Source of the DNA: Hippophae tibetana
Lineage: Eukaryota > Streptophyta > Magnoliopsida > Rosales > Elaeagnaceae
Assembly: GCA_037013495.1 (NCBI GenBank)
Contig: CM072803.1
Coordinates: 18,249,501-18,313,500, forward strand
DNA length: 64,000 nt
Reading direction: 5' to 3'
Positions 14,701 to 26,589 of the stretch are shown piece by piece. A program made the position numbers and the translations under genes. The notes under the pieces are model-generated. The model made no database searches. It was given only the letters and a program-made list of their open reading frames with translations, and was not told the origin of the DNA. How positions within the stretch are numbered: the first letter of the stretch is position 1; every line of letters begins with the position of its first letter.

Positions 14701-17700
14701 ACATAACAGGTAGGCTACTCTCCTTCTCAACTAACATTTTAAAGCACTTGAAGTAATAAAATGCTTTTGATTTTTCTAACAGGAAATATACCCATGCTTT
14801 TCTCGAATAATCATCTATAAAACATAGGATGTACCTCTTTTGGCTGTTTGATGCTGGAGTAATTGGGCCACATATGTCTGCGTGTTTCAGCTGCAATTTT
14901 TGAGAGGCCTTCCACTGACTTTTCTTTGGAATTGGATCACGCTGCTGCTTGCCTTTCATACAGTTCTCACATACGGCTGTTGTTGTTGGTAATTGAGGTA
15001 GGTCTCGAACCATTCCTTTCGACTGAAGTATTCTGAGACCTTGTTGATTGAGATGAGCATATCTACAATGCCAAAGATGTGCTAGATTGGATGCAATGAC
15101 CAGGAAACAAGTTTCCTTCTTTTCCTGAGCTTGAGCAAGCAGAACAAACATTCTGTTTGTTGTCATTTCTGTTTGAATAATTAGTCCCTTGAGTGGATGG
15201 TAGATTTTGCACATTCCTGATTGAATTAGAACAACCAAGTCTTTTTCTTGTAGTTGACCTATGCTCAAGAGATTGTTCTTGAGTTTAGGTACATAAAACA
15301 CATCTTGTATTAAATGATGTACTCCATTTACATTTAACCTTATACTGCCCTTTCCAAGCACATTCATTTTCATGTTATTGCCGAGTTTCACCATCTGTTG
15401 AAATGTTTCATCCAGTTCTTTGAATGTTGATTTATCTCCAGTCATATGGTTGGAGCAACCAGAATCTAGAAACCAAGTTTCTTCGTTATGTACAGTTGCC
15501 ATTTCAACACAAGACAAGAGCAGTAAGTCTTCTTCTTCATCAAATTGTGCAAAGTTTACTTCTCTGCTCATTGATGGACATTCATATTGATAATGAATGA
15601 GCTTATGGCATTTGAAGCATGCAATTGTGGCACGGTGATAATTCTGTCTTCCTATTCCTCTAAAATTGCTCCTACCACGTCTTCTGTTTCCAGTTTCAAT
15701 TGTAGCTTTTAGAGCCTGTTCGTCACCTCCAGAATGCTTTCAAAACTTTTGTTCATGTACCAGTATAGAACTCTGAAGTTCATCCACAGAAAGACAATTG
15801 ATGTCTTTCGATTCTTCTATGGAACATACTATGTAGTTGAATTTTTCAGTGGGTGTGCGCAAGATTTTCTCCACTGTCTTGACATCGTGCATATCTTTTC
15901 CAAGATTTCGCATGCCATTTGCAACTAACATTACTCTAGAGAGATAATCAGTGACTGACTCATCGATCTTCATTTCCAACACCTCAAATTCCCTTCGAAG
16001 AGCTTGTAGTTGAGCACGCTGAATTCTTTCATTACCCTGATACTTTCTCTTCATCGAGTCCCACAATTGTTTGGCAGTATCCTTTTGAAGAACAGTCTTT
16101 AGAATTGATTTGTCGATCGCTTGAAAGAGGTAATTTTTAACCTTTAAATCTTTCAATTTCAGATCAGCTAGGGCTGTCTTTTGAGCAGTCGTCAATACCT
16201 CCCCTTTGGCGGGTTCTATGTAGCCGCTTTCAACAAGGTGCCACCATTCCTTGGATCGGAGCATATTCTCCATCAACATACTCCAATGACTGTAATCACT
16301 ATCGAATTTGAGAATACTCAACAGGTTCTGTCCTTTATGCGCCATTTTCAGAGAACGAACACTGTTCCTCGTTTTCTCCAAGCTTTTCTCTCACTTCGCG
16401 AGCTTTGTAATTTAGCTGCGTCGTATCAAAAAACAAAACTCTAAGTCAGATTTCTTTGTTGTGCTTTGATACCACGTGTAGTGATAGATTATGATGAAGG
16501 AAATCTTCAGTATTATTGAATCAACAATAGCCTTTTAAATAGGCAATTTACAGAACTGAAACAATGAAATCAACAGCTTGCACTATCTATATGTTTTTTT
16601 TCCCTGTCGTCATTTCTGTTAAATGTTTTGAGAAAAAACCCGTAATGGTCATGTTAATTTTACCCAATTAATAGACACTGACTTAGTGTTGCTTGTTTGA
16701 TCTTTACAGTTGACATGATTATAAAGAAAGTTATGGTACTTTTTCTCCCCTAAAAAAGTTATAACTCCATTTTTTCAAATTGCAGAATTGATTTCCGGAA
16801 AACTTTACTGGATTTGCATGTCTTATACAAAGAAGTTGTTAAAAGAGGTGGATTTAACCAGGTTTGTTATATGGCTCACTGACACTTGTCAAACAGTAAA
16901 CTATGCCGGCTTTGTTCTTTCTGTCCTGAATCATCATGATTAAGTTTTCTACGTGTTGGCTTTTCTCTTTGTTCAATAAGAGAGACTATTTCAACAAATG
17001 TCATAGTACAGAATTTTTTTCCATGAATATCCGAATATACATGTTTGTGGTTATGAGTGTGTGTGTGTGTGTTTTTTTTTTGGGGTGGGGTGAGGGGGAG
17101 ATTAAGGGGACAACTCAAATTGTTGTTGAGAAAAATGAAAACTTAAATGAACAAAAGGGAGGTGACACAAAAATTCTAAAAGTTGGTTTTGGTTTATGCG
17201 TGTCTGTCATGCAAACATCATCATTGTTTCTACTCCCTTTTTCCATGATGACAACACAATTACTGAAACTTCGTATATGTTTAACTAAAACAAGTGGCGA
17301 AAGATACTGACACTGCTATGTAATTATGTGTTATATAAGGAAGATTATACACTACTGCATGTAAGAGGGATGGTTAATCTTTTAACCCTGCCAGCAGGCA
17401 ATTATTTGTACTAGAATTTTCCGAGCAAAACCATTTTGGACTATATGAGCTGCTTATTTGTTATTTAACAACGTGCCATCAGGTCAACAAGGAAAGGGGA
17501 TGGCAGGAAGTTGCATTTGCCTTGAAATTTGAAAGCATTGATCCTAAATATGGATATCAACTTCAAAAGGCTTATGCACTTTTCCTTTACCAGTTTGAGC
17601 AGATGTTCTTCTACAGATCTCCTGATAAACCGACTAAAGCTACAGGTACTCATGTTCTTCTAATAGCTTACTCCAAGCATCTAAGACTAGTATGAAACTT

Positions 17701-20700
17701 TAAAGGAAGTGTGGAGAGTAGTCTTTCAGCATTTAGGTAGGTTTCTGTTATTGATTTTAGGTCTGTACTTATTCAATTACTCTTGTACAGATTTTGCAGG
17801 TCATTCTTCATATTTTGAGAATAGCTCTACAATGAAACAGGACATTGTGGAAGCATCAGATCAGAAATTAGCAGAGAATATTTCTGCAATGAAACCAGAC
17901 ATTTTGGAAGCATCAGGTCAGAAATTAGCAGAGAATAGTTCTGCCATGAAACCGGACATTTTGGAAGGATCAGATCAGAAATTAACAGAGAATAGTTCTG
18001 CAATGAAGCATGATATTTTGGAAGCACCAGATCAGAAATTTACCGATGCAGAAGAAGTTTCCTCGGAGAATGAAGACAAATGTGATCCAATGTCTACAGG
18101 TTTGTCACCCTGGCAAGCTGGTAAGTTAGCATCATATTTTCACAAACCAAAAAAATAATCTCATTGCAAACACTAGGAATACCTTTGATTTGTTATTCCT
18201 AGAATTAAGAGGTAAGACACAAAGATTGGCAAATTGTTGATCTAATTATCCTAGATCTGATGTGGCCGAAACCATTCAAAATTTTACTAGCTAAAGATGA
18301 GTTCAGCTTGCTCTTTTTGTAGATTTACTCTAATAGAATTTAACTTATTAACAATGAAATGCAATCTTAATCACTAATAATTGTGTAGATGGCCATTTTT
18401 ATAGTCTTCTAACTCCAATATTATGTATTTGCAAATCTCAGTAGGTGGCCCTGCAGAACCAAAAGTACCTTCTCCAAAGACCTCAATAAGAAAAGAAAAG
18501 AAGAAGCGCCGTGGTGCTATTATGGGAAGAAGGACTGGATATAATATCTTCATCAAGCAGGAATGTGACCGTCTTAGAAAGATTCGTGGACTGAACTATG
18601 ATGGTAGAACTTTCCGGGAGATGGCGGTTGATGCATGGAGGCGTCTCTCTGAGAGTGATCGCGAGGTAAGTGTTTCACTCAAAATTTCTTTTTCTTGTCC
18701 CATTCTCTTTGCTAGAAGAATCACTATTAAAGGTCATAAAGAATGTTCATTTTCAACTTTTTTACCTCGAAACAACAATATATTCCTTTTACGCAGAAAG
18801 ATATGGTGGCTAAGCTTGAGCAAATTCATTCAGATTTAGTAAACGTAAATGCTTAAAACAGTGCTTCTAACCAGATTAAGATTTGATACCATTTCTCAAG
18901 TTTAGGTCTTAAATAACATGTACAAGTTGTGCATAATCAAATCGGCACGAAAATAGCATGTTAGTTGTACATAACATACACATATGTTATGTACACTATA
19001 TGTTATGTGAAACTACCATGTACAAACTATATATAGGCAAATATGTTATTTTAAGGCTAATTTGAATATGACTACCATTTCTCAAGTTTAGGCCTCAAAT
19101 AACATGTACAAGTTGTGCATAATCAAATCGGCACGAAAATAGCATGTTAGTTGTACATAACATACACATATGTTATATGTACACTATATGTTATGTGAAA
19201 CTACCATGTACAAACTATATATAGGCAAATATGTTATTTTAAGGCTAATTTGAATATGACTATATATAGGCAAATATGTTATTTTAAGGCCAATTTGAAT
19301 ATGTATTGTTGAACTGAGTATAGGAGTGATAGATTGTAGGTCTATTAGTAGGTTGTTAAGGGTGGTTATGAGTGGTCTAATCTTTACCGTACATGTGTAT
19401 GGTCATAGTTTACTGAGTATATTAACTTGAATTATACGAGGCAAGTGTTAGGTATAGTATATTGTTTTCATCAATTTCTAATACAAGCTTCTCTCTCTTT
19501 CCTTTTTCTCTCTTTCTTGTGATTATCTTTCTCTTTAATTTCTTGATTCTATCGAATGGTATCAGAGCCAAGAACATACAAGCTCAACATTGGAAAATAA
19601 GTCTTGTGAATCAAACCTATAGAGATGTTGTCGCTGGCTCACCTAGTATTCATGCTTCGGCTAATGTTCTTGTTCAAAAAGTAAGTGCTCAGATTCCTAT
19701 TGATGTGTTGGCTCAAAGTCTTTCTTCTTCTCCTCCTGGTATGATATGCCTTCTAGTGAAGGTGGATGAACATAATTACACAATTTGGAGGGACTAGTTG
19801 TTAACCTATGTCACTGTATATGAGTTTGAAAGTGTCATTGATGGGTATTAGTTGTTCCTTCAAGTTTTTGTTTGATGATATTTCTACACCAAACCCTGCT
19901 TTCTTCATTCTTGAATTGGAATAAGTTAAATTCCAATGTGACGGTTTGGATTTATGGTTCTGTTTTTACGATAATGCTAGGCTACCTTAGTAGGGGTATG
20001 CTAGCTAGGCAATGATGGGCACTTGAGGAGTCATATTCAATTTATGTTCAATCCAAAGCTATGGAAGAGAGCAACTTCAGACGTTGAATGAGGATGAACT
20101 TATTGTGGCGTGATATATGCTTGAGGCAAAAAATGTTGTCAAAAATCTTGCTACAATAGGTGATCCTATTAGTGAGAGAAATCTCTTGTTTTATGTGTTA
20201 AGAGGTCTTGGTTCCAAGTATAATAATTTTGTATCCATTATTAAGGTGAGGGAAGTTTTTACATCCATGAATGTTGTTCATAACTATCTTGAAGTTTATG
20301 ATAAGATGTTGCAGAGACAATCTCCTACTGAATATGATCATTTCATGCAAATGTTGCTAAATTTCAAGGTAAGGGTGCTAATTCTAGGTTCTTGAATAGT
20401 ATAGGAGGTGATAATAAACTTCTATGGATTTTTAAGTAGTTTCTTCAAGAGTCATCTCAGTCTCAAGGCAATAAGAATGCCCCTTTTAATTTGTCCAAGA
20501 ATGCTCCTAAGAAAGGTGAGTTTGAGAAGCATGGGTGTCAGTTGTGTGAAAAGATTGGATGCAGTGCTCAATTCTGTTTTGTTCTTAGAGACATTCTTGT
20601 TGGAAAGTTTGTTTTTCTATCTGCCAGGTTGCGTAATGTCAGAATAATTCTACAGTATCTTCTCCAGTCTCTTATGATGGTGCTTCTTGGGTGCTTGCCA

Positions 20701-23700
20701 CTGGTGCTAGACACCATGTTACTTCTGACCCTACAATTTATCAGATTCGATTCCATATTCTGGTTTTTAGGGCATTACACTAGATAATGGTGATACTATT
20801 TCATTTCTAGTATTGCTAGAAGTGTTGTTCATTTTTCAAGTGATCGTGGACTTAATTTAGAGCATGTTTTACATACGGTTGTTGTCAATTTAATTTTTAT
20901 TTATAAACTTTGTAAGGATAATCAAGTATTTGTGGAATTTGATCCTTTTGGTTTTTCTGTTAAGAATCTGCACTCCAAAGAAGTCAAGGCCCGTGTTCCT
21001 AGTTAGCATGGGTTTTATAAAGTGCATAGTGGTTTTTCATCATATAGTTCAGATGGTGATTTTTCTGTGCTGTTTCTTGCTTCTTTAGAGAAATGGCATA
21101 CAAGGTTGGGACATCCTTCCTTTCCAACAGTGAAAACCGCTCTACATTAGCAAGGCATATTTGGTGCTACTATCAGTAAGAATAATGATGAGTCTTTATT
21201 TTGTAAAAATTGTCAATTAGCTAAAGGCCATAGATTACCTTTTCTTTCCTCTCATGAAAAAGTAAATAGTCCTTTTGCCTTGTTGTACATGGATTTATGG
21301 AAAGTTTCTAAGAGTGTAGGTACTGTTCAAAAATATTTTGTTTCTATTGTTGATGATCATACTCCTTTCACATGAATTTTTCTTCTTAAATCTAAAGATC
21401 AAACTATGTGTTCTTTTTAAGAGCATGATTGAATGGCAATTTGATGCAGGCTGTTCAAATTGATGGTGAAGGAAGTTTAAACCACTTATCACTCAGTTTC
21501 AACAGGAGGGTATTTTGCATAGGCTTGCATGTCCATGTACATCTTAACAAAATAGAGTTGTGAATTGTCGTTATAGGTGCATTATTGAGAGAGGTATTGC
21601 TTTGCAACTTTTTTCCTCAATCTTTTGCCTAAAAAAGTGTTGTTTGGACTGTCATCTTTTGAAGTGTTATATGATAAGGCTCATGCTTATGATGCTTTAG
21701 AGGTTTTTGGCTGCCAATGTTTTCCCTATATGAGGGACTATAATCATTATAAATTTGACTATTGGTCAATTGAGTGTTTTTCTTGGATATTCTGTGAATC
21801 AAAAAGGGTATTTGTGTCTAGATAGATCTTTTGGCAAAGTGATTGTGAGGAGGCATGTATTTTCAATGAGAGTGTTTTTCCATTTGTTAAGTTGTCATCT
21901 ATTGCTCCTGTTCATGTTGAGTCTGCTGCTATAATTTCAGTTTCAACTAATTTACTTGTTGCTTGTCCTTATCTGTTGAGTCTTCATCTCCTATGCCTAG
22001 CTATCTTGCTATATTTGGTAGTCCTAGCTCTTATGTTCCCAATGCTAGTCCAACCTTTAGCCCCACTTCCAACTCTATTCCTTCAAACTATCTGGAGATG
22101 TTTGATGAGCCTAGTGTTTCTCTTGGCAATGAGCTACAAGTTTTATCTGAGCCTATGCAGCCCTCCGTTGATATTGCTCCATCACCCACTAACAATTTGT
22201 AGTTTTTTGTGCATTTGTTCGTTGTACCTCTTGGTTCTTTTATAGTTCTAATGCTCACCCTGTGGTTACGAAGTCCAAGGTGGGTACTATTAAACCTAAG
22301 CTTTTTTCTCTGCTATTTCTTCTCCTATTCTTGGTGAGCCTAGGAGTTATAAGGAAGCATTGTAAATTCCTGAATGGAAGAAGGCTATGCAAAATGAAAT
22401 TGATGCTTTAAATGCTAACAATACTTGGTTTTTGATACCAGATGGCGTGTTTCCCATTATTGATTACAGGTAAGTAGGTTTTCAGGTTAAGTTTTTGACA
22501 GATGGCTCTTTGGATAAATATAAGGCTAAATTGGTGGCTTGTGGGTTCTTACAAGAGTTGGTGTGAACTACTCTCAAACTTTTAGTCTTGTTGTGAAGAG
22601 TACAATTACAAGGGTTGGATTAACTCTTGCTCTGAGTAGGAGATGGAAAATGAGACAAGTGGATATTGATAATGCATTCTTGCATGATGATTTGCTTGAA
22701 GATGTGTATATATATCTCAACCTCCTGGTTTTGAAGTTGGTGGTTCCACCATAGTGTGTTATTACTGGTTTGAAACAAGCTCTAAGAGCTTGGTACAAGA
22801 AGCAATGTCATTGCTTTCCCAATATGGGTTTCAATAATTCCAAATTTGATACATCTCTATTTTCTTTAGGTCATTGGTAGGGATTTAGTTGTTGCTTTAG
22901 TTTATGTTGATATTTTGGTGTTAGGGACAAGTTCAGTTCTTGTGGATAAAGTCAATGCAGATTTAACACTTTAATTTTGCTCTTAATGATTTGGGCATTC
23001 TTCATTATGTTTTTGGTGTAGGTTACCTATAGTGAGACTAGAATGTTACCTTAGCACAAGTTCATGAGGGGTTTGCTTGATGTGGTTGGACTTATTGATG
23101 CCAAACTTATTGCTACTCCAATGACTTTAGGGAAATTACTTAGTAAGGTTCGTGGTCATGTTCTTATTAATCCATTAATCCATCTGAGTATAAGAGATTG
23201 GTAGGTTCTTTTTGATATCTCTCTCACACGGCTTGATATTGCTTTTGGGTGAATAATCTTTTGTAAGTTTATGGCCTCTCCAACTGATTTAATTATGTTT
23301 GCTGCTAAGAGGTTGTTAAGGTATATTAGTGGCACTTTACAATTTGGCCTTGCTTTGCATAAGTCTGAGGTGTTGGACTTGACTGATATCTATGATGTTG
23401 ATTATGCAAGTTGTTCTTATGATAGACGAAGTACTAATGCCTATTGTATTTACTTAGGTGAGAATCTGGTTTCATGGCATATCTCCAAGTAGAAAGTGAT
23501 TTCTCACAGTAGTATAGAAAGTGAGTATAGAGCTATGGTTTTAGCCACTGCAGAGATAATTTGGCTAAGTTGTTCGTTAATCTTTCTCATGCTTGTGTTG
23601 TCTACTGAAGTATCAGTGCATAGGTTTTGTGTCACAATCTTATTTTCCATACATGCACCAAACATTTTGAGGTGGATCACCATTTTCTTAGGGATCAAGC

Positions 23701-24814
23701 TGTGCAGGGTACCTTGTTGGTTGAGCATGTTTCTACAACTGATAAAATTGCTGATTGTCTTACCAAGTCTTTTGCCAATTTCTTCTTTTCTATTTCTTAG
23801 CTAAGTATAGGAGTTATAGATTATAGGGCTCTTAGTAGGTTTTTAAGGGTTGTTATGAGTGGTATAATCTTTAATGTACACGTGTATGGTCATAGTTTAC
23901 TGAATATACCAGCTTGTACTATAAGAAGTAAGTGTTGGGTATGATTTAGTGTATTCTTTTCATCGGTTTCTAATACAAGTCATTCTCTCTCTCTTGATTA
24001 TCTTTCTCTTTATCTTCTTGGATCATTTCTTGATTCTATTGAATACTACGTTCTATTTTGGGCTCCAGTACCCATTTCTCCATGAATTCTTCAAGCTTCC
24101 CCCCCCCAAAAAAAATGCCTAATTTCAAGCTATAAAACTGTTTTGTAAACCCTCTTCTAGCTGAGTATTGATTGTAACCTTATGCTTCTCCAGTTGCATT
24201 GGAGTCTAATTTCTGTAAGATGGTTGAAAATAAACGCTTCTTGTTAGATCTGAGGTTAAAAATATTTGAAAAACACCTTTAAAATTTGTAATCATAAAAA
24301 TATCACTCTTTATGTCTACATATATTTTTACTATTAAATAAAAAATCAAGCACATTATTTAATTTGAACGTCGTTCAAATTAAATTATGGTCATTTAGAC
24401 TCGTTTCATGTTAAATGCAGTCTAATTAGATCTCGTTCAATATTATTGAGGTGTTATTTTTTTCATTATAAATTTTAAGTGTTTTTTTTTGTAATTTTTC
24501 ATAATACTCCAATAGTTTCATTCTTTGGGAAAATGAAAGTTGGCTGTGGTAAAGTTATTAAATAACCGTCCTGGTTAAAAGAATTTATATTTAGCTCTGA
24601 CTCATTCTTTCTTCAATATTAAATACACTTTTAAATACACTTTGCCAAATGCCTCAACATACATAGGTCTTTGTCTTCTTATCTTCATTTTCTCTTGCAG
24701 CAATACCTTGAAGAAAGTAAGAAACACAAGAAAAACATTATGGAAAAAAAGACTGCTTACATTGAGCATCGGGGCATGCAAGATACAGATGGAGAGAACA
24801 ATGTAGCGGACTGA
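11747..24814 (+). CDS. ARID plus HMG-box DNA-binding protein (plant HMGB9/10/11/15 type)
   Basis: Nuclear architectural or transcription factor; ARID and HMG domains bind AT-rich and bent DNA. Exons: 11747-11976, 16786-16861, 17483-17645, 17800-18099, 18445-18665, 24701-24814; introns are GT-AG, phases match, and the total is 1104 nt (367 residues). ARID spans about residues 60-157 (FYDKLSHLHESSG, DLHVLYKEVVKRGGF, GWQEVAFALKF, LFLYQFEQMFF). Residues 163-238 are four 19-residue repeats. A basic patch (RKEKKKRRG) at about 272-280 could be a nuclear signal. The HMG box runs from about 287 to 354 (TGYNIF, AVDAWRRLSESDRE, QYLEESKKHKKN). The last exon was chosen because its helix-III spacing fits the HMG box exactly. 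The Met at 11747 is the first in frame after a stop, but the N-terminus is not certain. Introns 1 and 5 are swollen by Copia insertions. Confidence 0.85.
12134..12347 (-). repeat. Left LTR of the intron-1 Copia
   Basis: On the minus strand it starts TGTTGAGACTC and ends ATCACTACA. The purine-rich tract AAGAGAGGG lies immediately before it on the minus strand, at about 12349-12358. Its outer half is nearly identical to 16477-16582. Confidence 0.8.
16477..16582 (-). repeat. Right LTR of the intron-1 Copia
   Basis: Matches the outer half of 12134-12347 with only a few differences. It is followed (minus strand) by two bases and the primer-binding site at about 16463-16474. Confidence 0.8.
17817..18044 (+). 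repeat. 57-bp x 4 tandem repeat inside exon 4 of the ARID-HMG gene
   Basis: Four head-to-tail 57-bp units, each encoding 19 residues of pattern ENSSAMKPDILEASDQKLA with substitutions. The repeat length is a multiple of three, so copy-number change would keep the frame. The encoded stretch is acidic and hydrophilic, links the ARID to the HMG box, and is probably disordered. Confidence 0.9.
18797..18856 (+). CDS. Possible alternative terminal exon of the ARID-HMG gene
   Basis: A good acceptor (tttttacgcag-like, AG at 18795-18796) opens a 20-codon frame in phase with exon 5, reading KDMVAKLEQIHSDL and ending in a stop at 18854-18856. Used as last exon it would give a 349-residue protein whose HMG box lacks the canonical third helix. 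The exon at 24701 fits the HMG family far better, so this is either a rare isoform or an intronic coincidence. Confidence 0.3.
   Translation, partial: KDMVAKLEQIHSDLVNVNA
18887..19303 (+). repeat. Tandem duplication of about 186 bp, two copies plus a partial third
   Basis: Unit 1 (18887-19072) and unit 2 (19073-19260) are almost identical, differing by a substitution and a 2-bp indel; a third piece of about 43 bp (19261-19303) repeats the unit's tail. The unit holds short self-complementary motifs around acatatgttatgtacac. The block lies in intron 5 of the ARID-HMG gene and stops a few bases before the left LTR of the next Copia. Confidence 0.9.
19307..24043 (+). mobile_element. Old Ty1/Copia LTR element in intron 5 of the ARID-HMG gene
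   Basis: Fossil Copia copy in the same orientation as the host gene. LTRs are at about 19307-19555 and about 23800-24043; I estimate more than 10% difference between them by eye, so it is old. A primer site TGGTATCAGAGCC begins at 19557. Recognisable parts in order: gag pieces (HNYTIWRD, YVLRGLGSKYNNFV), integrase region (about 21100-21700), reverse transcriptase (RQVDIDNAFLHDDLLEDVYI near 22660) and RNase H (CSYDRRSTNAYCIYLGENLVSW near 23410). It is heavily broken, with many breaks across all parts. Confidence 0.85.
24260..24500. repeat. MITE-like repeat in intron 5 of the ARID-HMG gene
   Basis: Clear member of the dispersed family: it opens with aacacctttaaaatttgtaatcat, has the conserved core gtcgttcaaattaaa and catttagactcgttt, and closes with cattataaattttaagtg, the inverted counterpart of its opening. 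It lies between the Copia of this intron and the last exon. Confidence 0.65.
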
Positions 24815-26560
24815 CCAGGATAACGGACACAAATCACTCGATACATATAACTGAACTTAAAATGGGTGTTTGTTCACGTAAATTGTCTAGAGTCTGAATA
24901 AGGCTCCTTGTATATGCAGAATATGGTATTTTGAACATGTACTTAATGTATTTGGTCTTTTCATTTCATTTCGGGGGATCTTAAATGCTTTGCCAATCTG
25001 TTTCTCCAAGTAGCTGCTGCTACCGTAACATTTTTTTACGACTTTGTGAGCGCGTTTAGTACGTTCATGCATTGGACAGGATAAAGATAATCAGGTCAGC
25101 TGGTTGAATGTTGAGGAAGCAGTGATAGGAAAAACAAGATACTCGCCTGTTGTTGCTTCGAATGCCTGGCTTGAATGTAAACACTGATGGCAATCAGACA
25201 TGGAAAAAGTGCAACTAGAAGTTATGTTTTTTTTTTCTTCTAATTTCTTGCTATATAATAAATAACAAAGTATCTTTTACAGTAGTATCATATCGGTAGC
25301 ATTTTTATCTTTTTTATTTTTTAAATCTTAAAATTAATAAATTTAAATTTTAGAGTTTAAAAAATAAAAATATAAAATCAGGAGGGGTGGGTGATATCAC
25401 AAGTCCCATAGATCGAGTAGGTGGTTTATTATTTTTTGTCAATTTAGTCATTTTATTTTGAAAAAATGAGTGTAAGGATAAATGATCAATTTTTTATTTC
25501 TTTTTATTTTTTCTTATATTTTTTCAATTTTTATTGTGAGATCAATTTCATATTTTTTTTTAACAATATGCAACAATGATTACAAAATGATCAAAAAGTA
25601 AAATAAAAATAAAATTTAAAATTTGATTATTTGTCTTTAGTTTATCTTTTTTTATAACAAAAAGAAAATTATTCCAACTGGTTTAACCAAAAGATTTTGG
25701 ATGCATTTATCTCAATTAGAATTTAGCTATCGAAATAAAAGATCAAATTTTAAATCTTTTCAAAATTGAAATTAATATTGATTATCAATTATTTTCTTCA
25801 AAAATTAAGATATTGAAAATGAAAAAAAATGAAAAAAAAAGTGCAATTGTTAACTAAAAAAGCTCAAATTTTTGGTGTCTTTTTTATCATGTAACTTATG
25901 TGTCACTAATACAAAGTAAATATATGGGCGAAAATGTGCAACTTGTTTAAAAAGAATCAATTTTGTTTGTTATATATCGATGATACATGTGTCACAATAA
26001 AAAGGGTACCAATAATTTGAAATCTTAATGAGCTCTTATATGTTATCTAAAATCTAAACATATGTTCCAATAACCTATAACAATAAAGAAGATTAACCGC
26101 ATGCTTCACAACATTATTAACTATATCTCATTTGGTTGCATTTAAAATCATGAGACAGATTATCACAAGCACAAATCTTCCTTATCGCATAAAATTTGAG
26201 CATCTTTCAAATGAGTGCTTAAACACATCTAAATTTAAGGCTTAATTTTTCACAAAAGAGTTCTCAAGTATTATTTTTCATGTTTTTCATTACAGTTGTA
26301 CATTTACATATAAGAAGATTGTTCTTGGTTTACTTTTTGAATTAAAAAGTTAATATTCCTTAATTTATTCCTTGATTTACTTTTTAAATTACTACTTAAA
26401 TTTCTCTCAAATACAAACTCTTTCGTAAAACTATCTTAGACATCTTAGACACAAAAGGCCACTCTTCTTCCCTACATCACAAGCAACCCCATGGTCTTAT
26501 TCTCAGGACAGGACACTTTCAAGACCATTACATAGCAGGCACTATAGTCAACTTCCATGC
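24815..26560. other. 3' UTR of the ARID-HMG gene, then AT-rich intergenic DNA
   Basis: About 24815-25260 has mixed composition and is probably 3' UTR, possibly with an extra exon. From about 25260 to 26450 the DNA is AT-rich with no supported gene on either strand. Confidence 0.5.
25080..25187 (+). CDS. Possible extra 3' exon of the ARID-HMG gene
   Basis: After an AG at 25078-25079 there is an open stretch of 35 codons with gene-like composition (SWLNVEEAVIGKTRYSP and ending WLECKH before a stop). A GT inside the preceding exon at 24803 would join to it in phase, replacing the last four residues. I do not recognise the peptide, and 3' UTR is the simpler explanation. Confidence 0.2.
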   Translation, partial: DKDNQVSWLNVEEAVIGKTRYSPVVASNAWLECKH

Positions 26561-26589
26561 AAGCTCATAATTCAAGAACTTTGACTTTG

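Larger units (their letters stand above)
12134..16582 (-). mobile_element. Ty1/Copia LTR element in intron 1 of the ARID-HMG gene
   Basis: Fossil Copia copy, antisense to the host gene. Terminal repeats are at 12134-12347 and 16477-16582; the right one is recognised over only about half the length of the left. Next to the right LTR is a primer site for initiator-Met tRNA (minus strand TGGTATCAAAGC) and next to the left one a purine tract. Parts in minus-strand order: gag (about 16381-15740), a CCHC knuckle near 15600 (CFKCHKLIHYQYEC), protease (LDSGCSNHMTG), integrase (HLWHCRYAHL, CENC, GREFNS), reverse transcriptase (LIELP, KWVYKTKL, PDVKSAFLHG) and RNase H (DNSSVIKLAKNP, RSKHIDVRFHFLRD). 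It is broken at several points. The shared LTR sequence is nearly identical, so it is among the youngest elements here. Confidence 0.9.
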
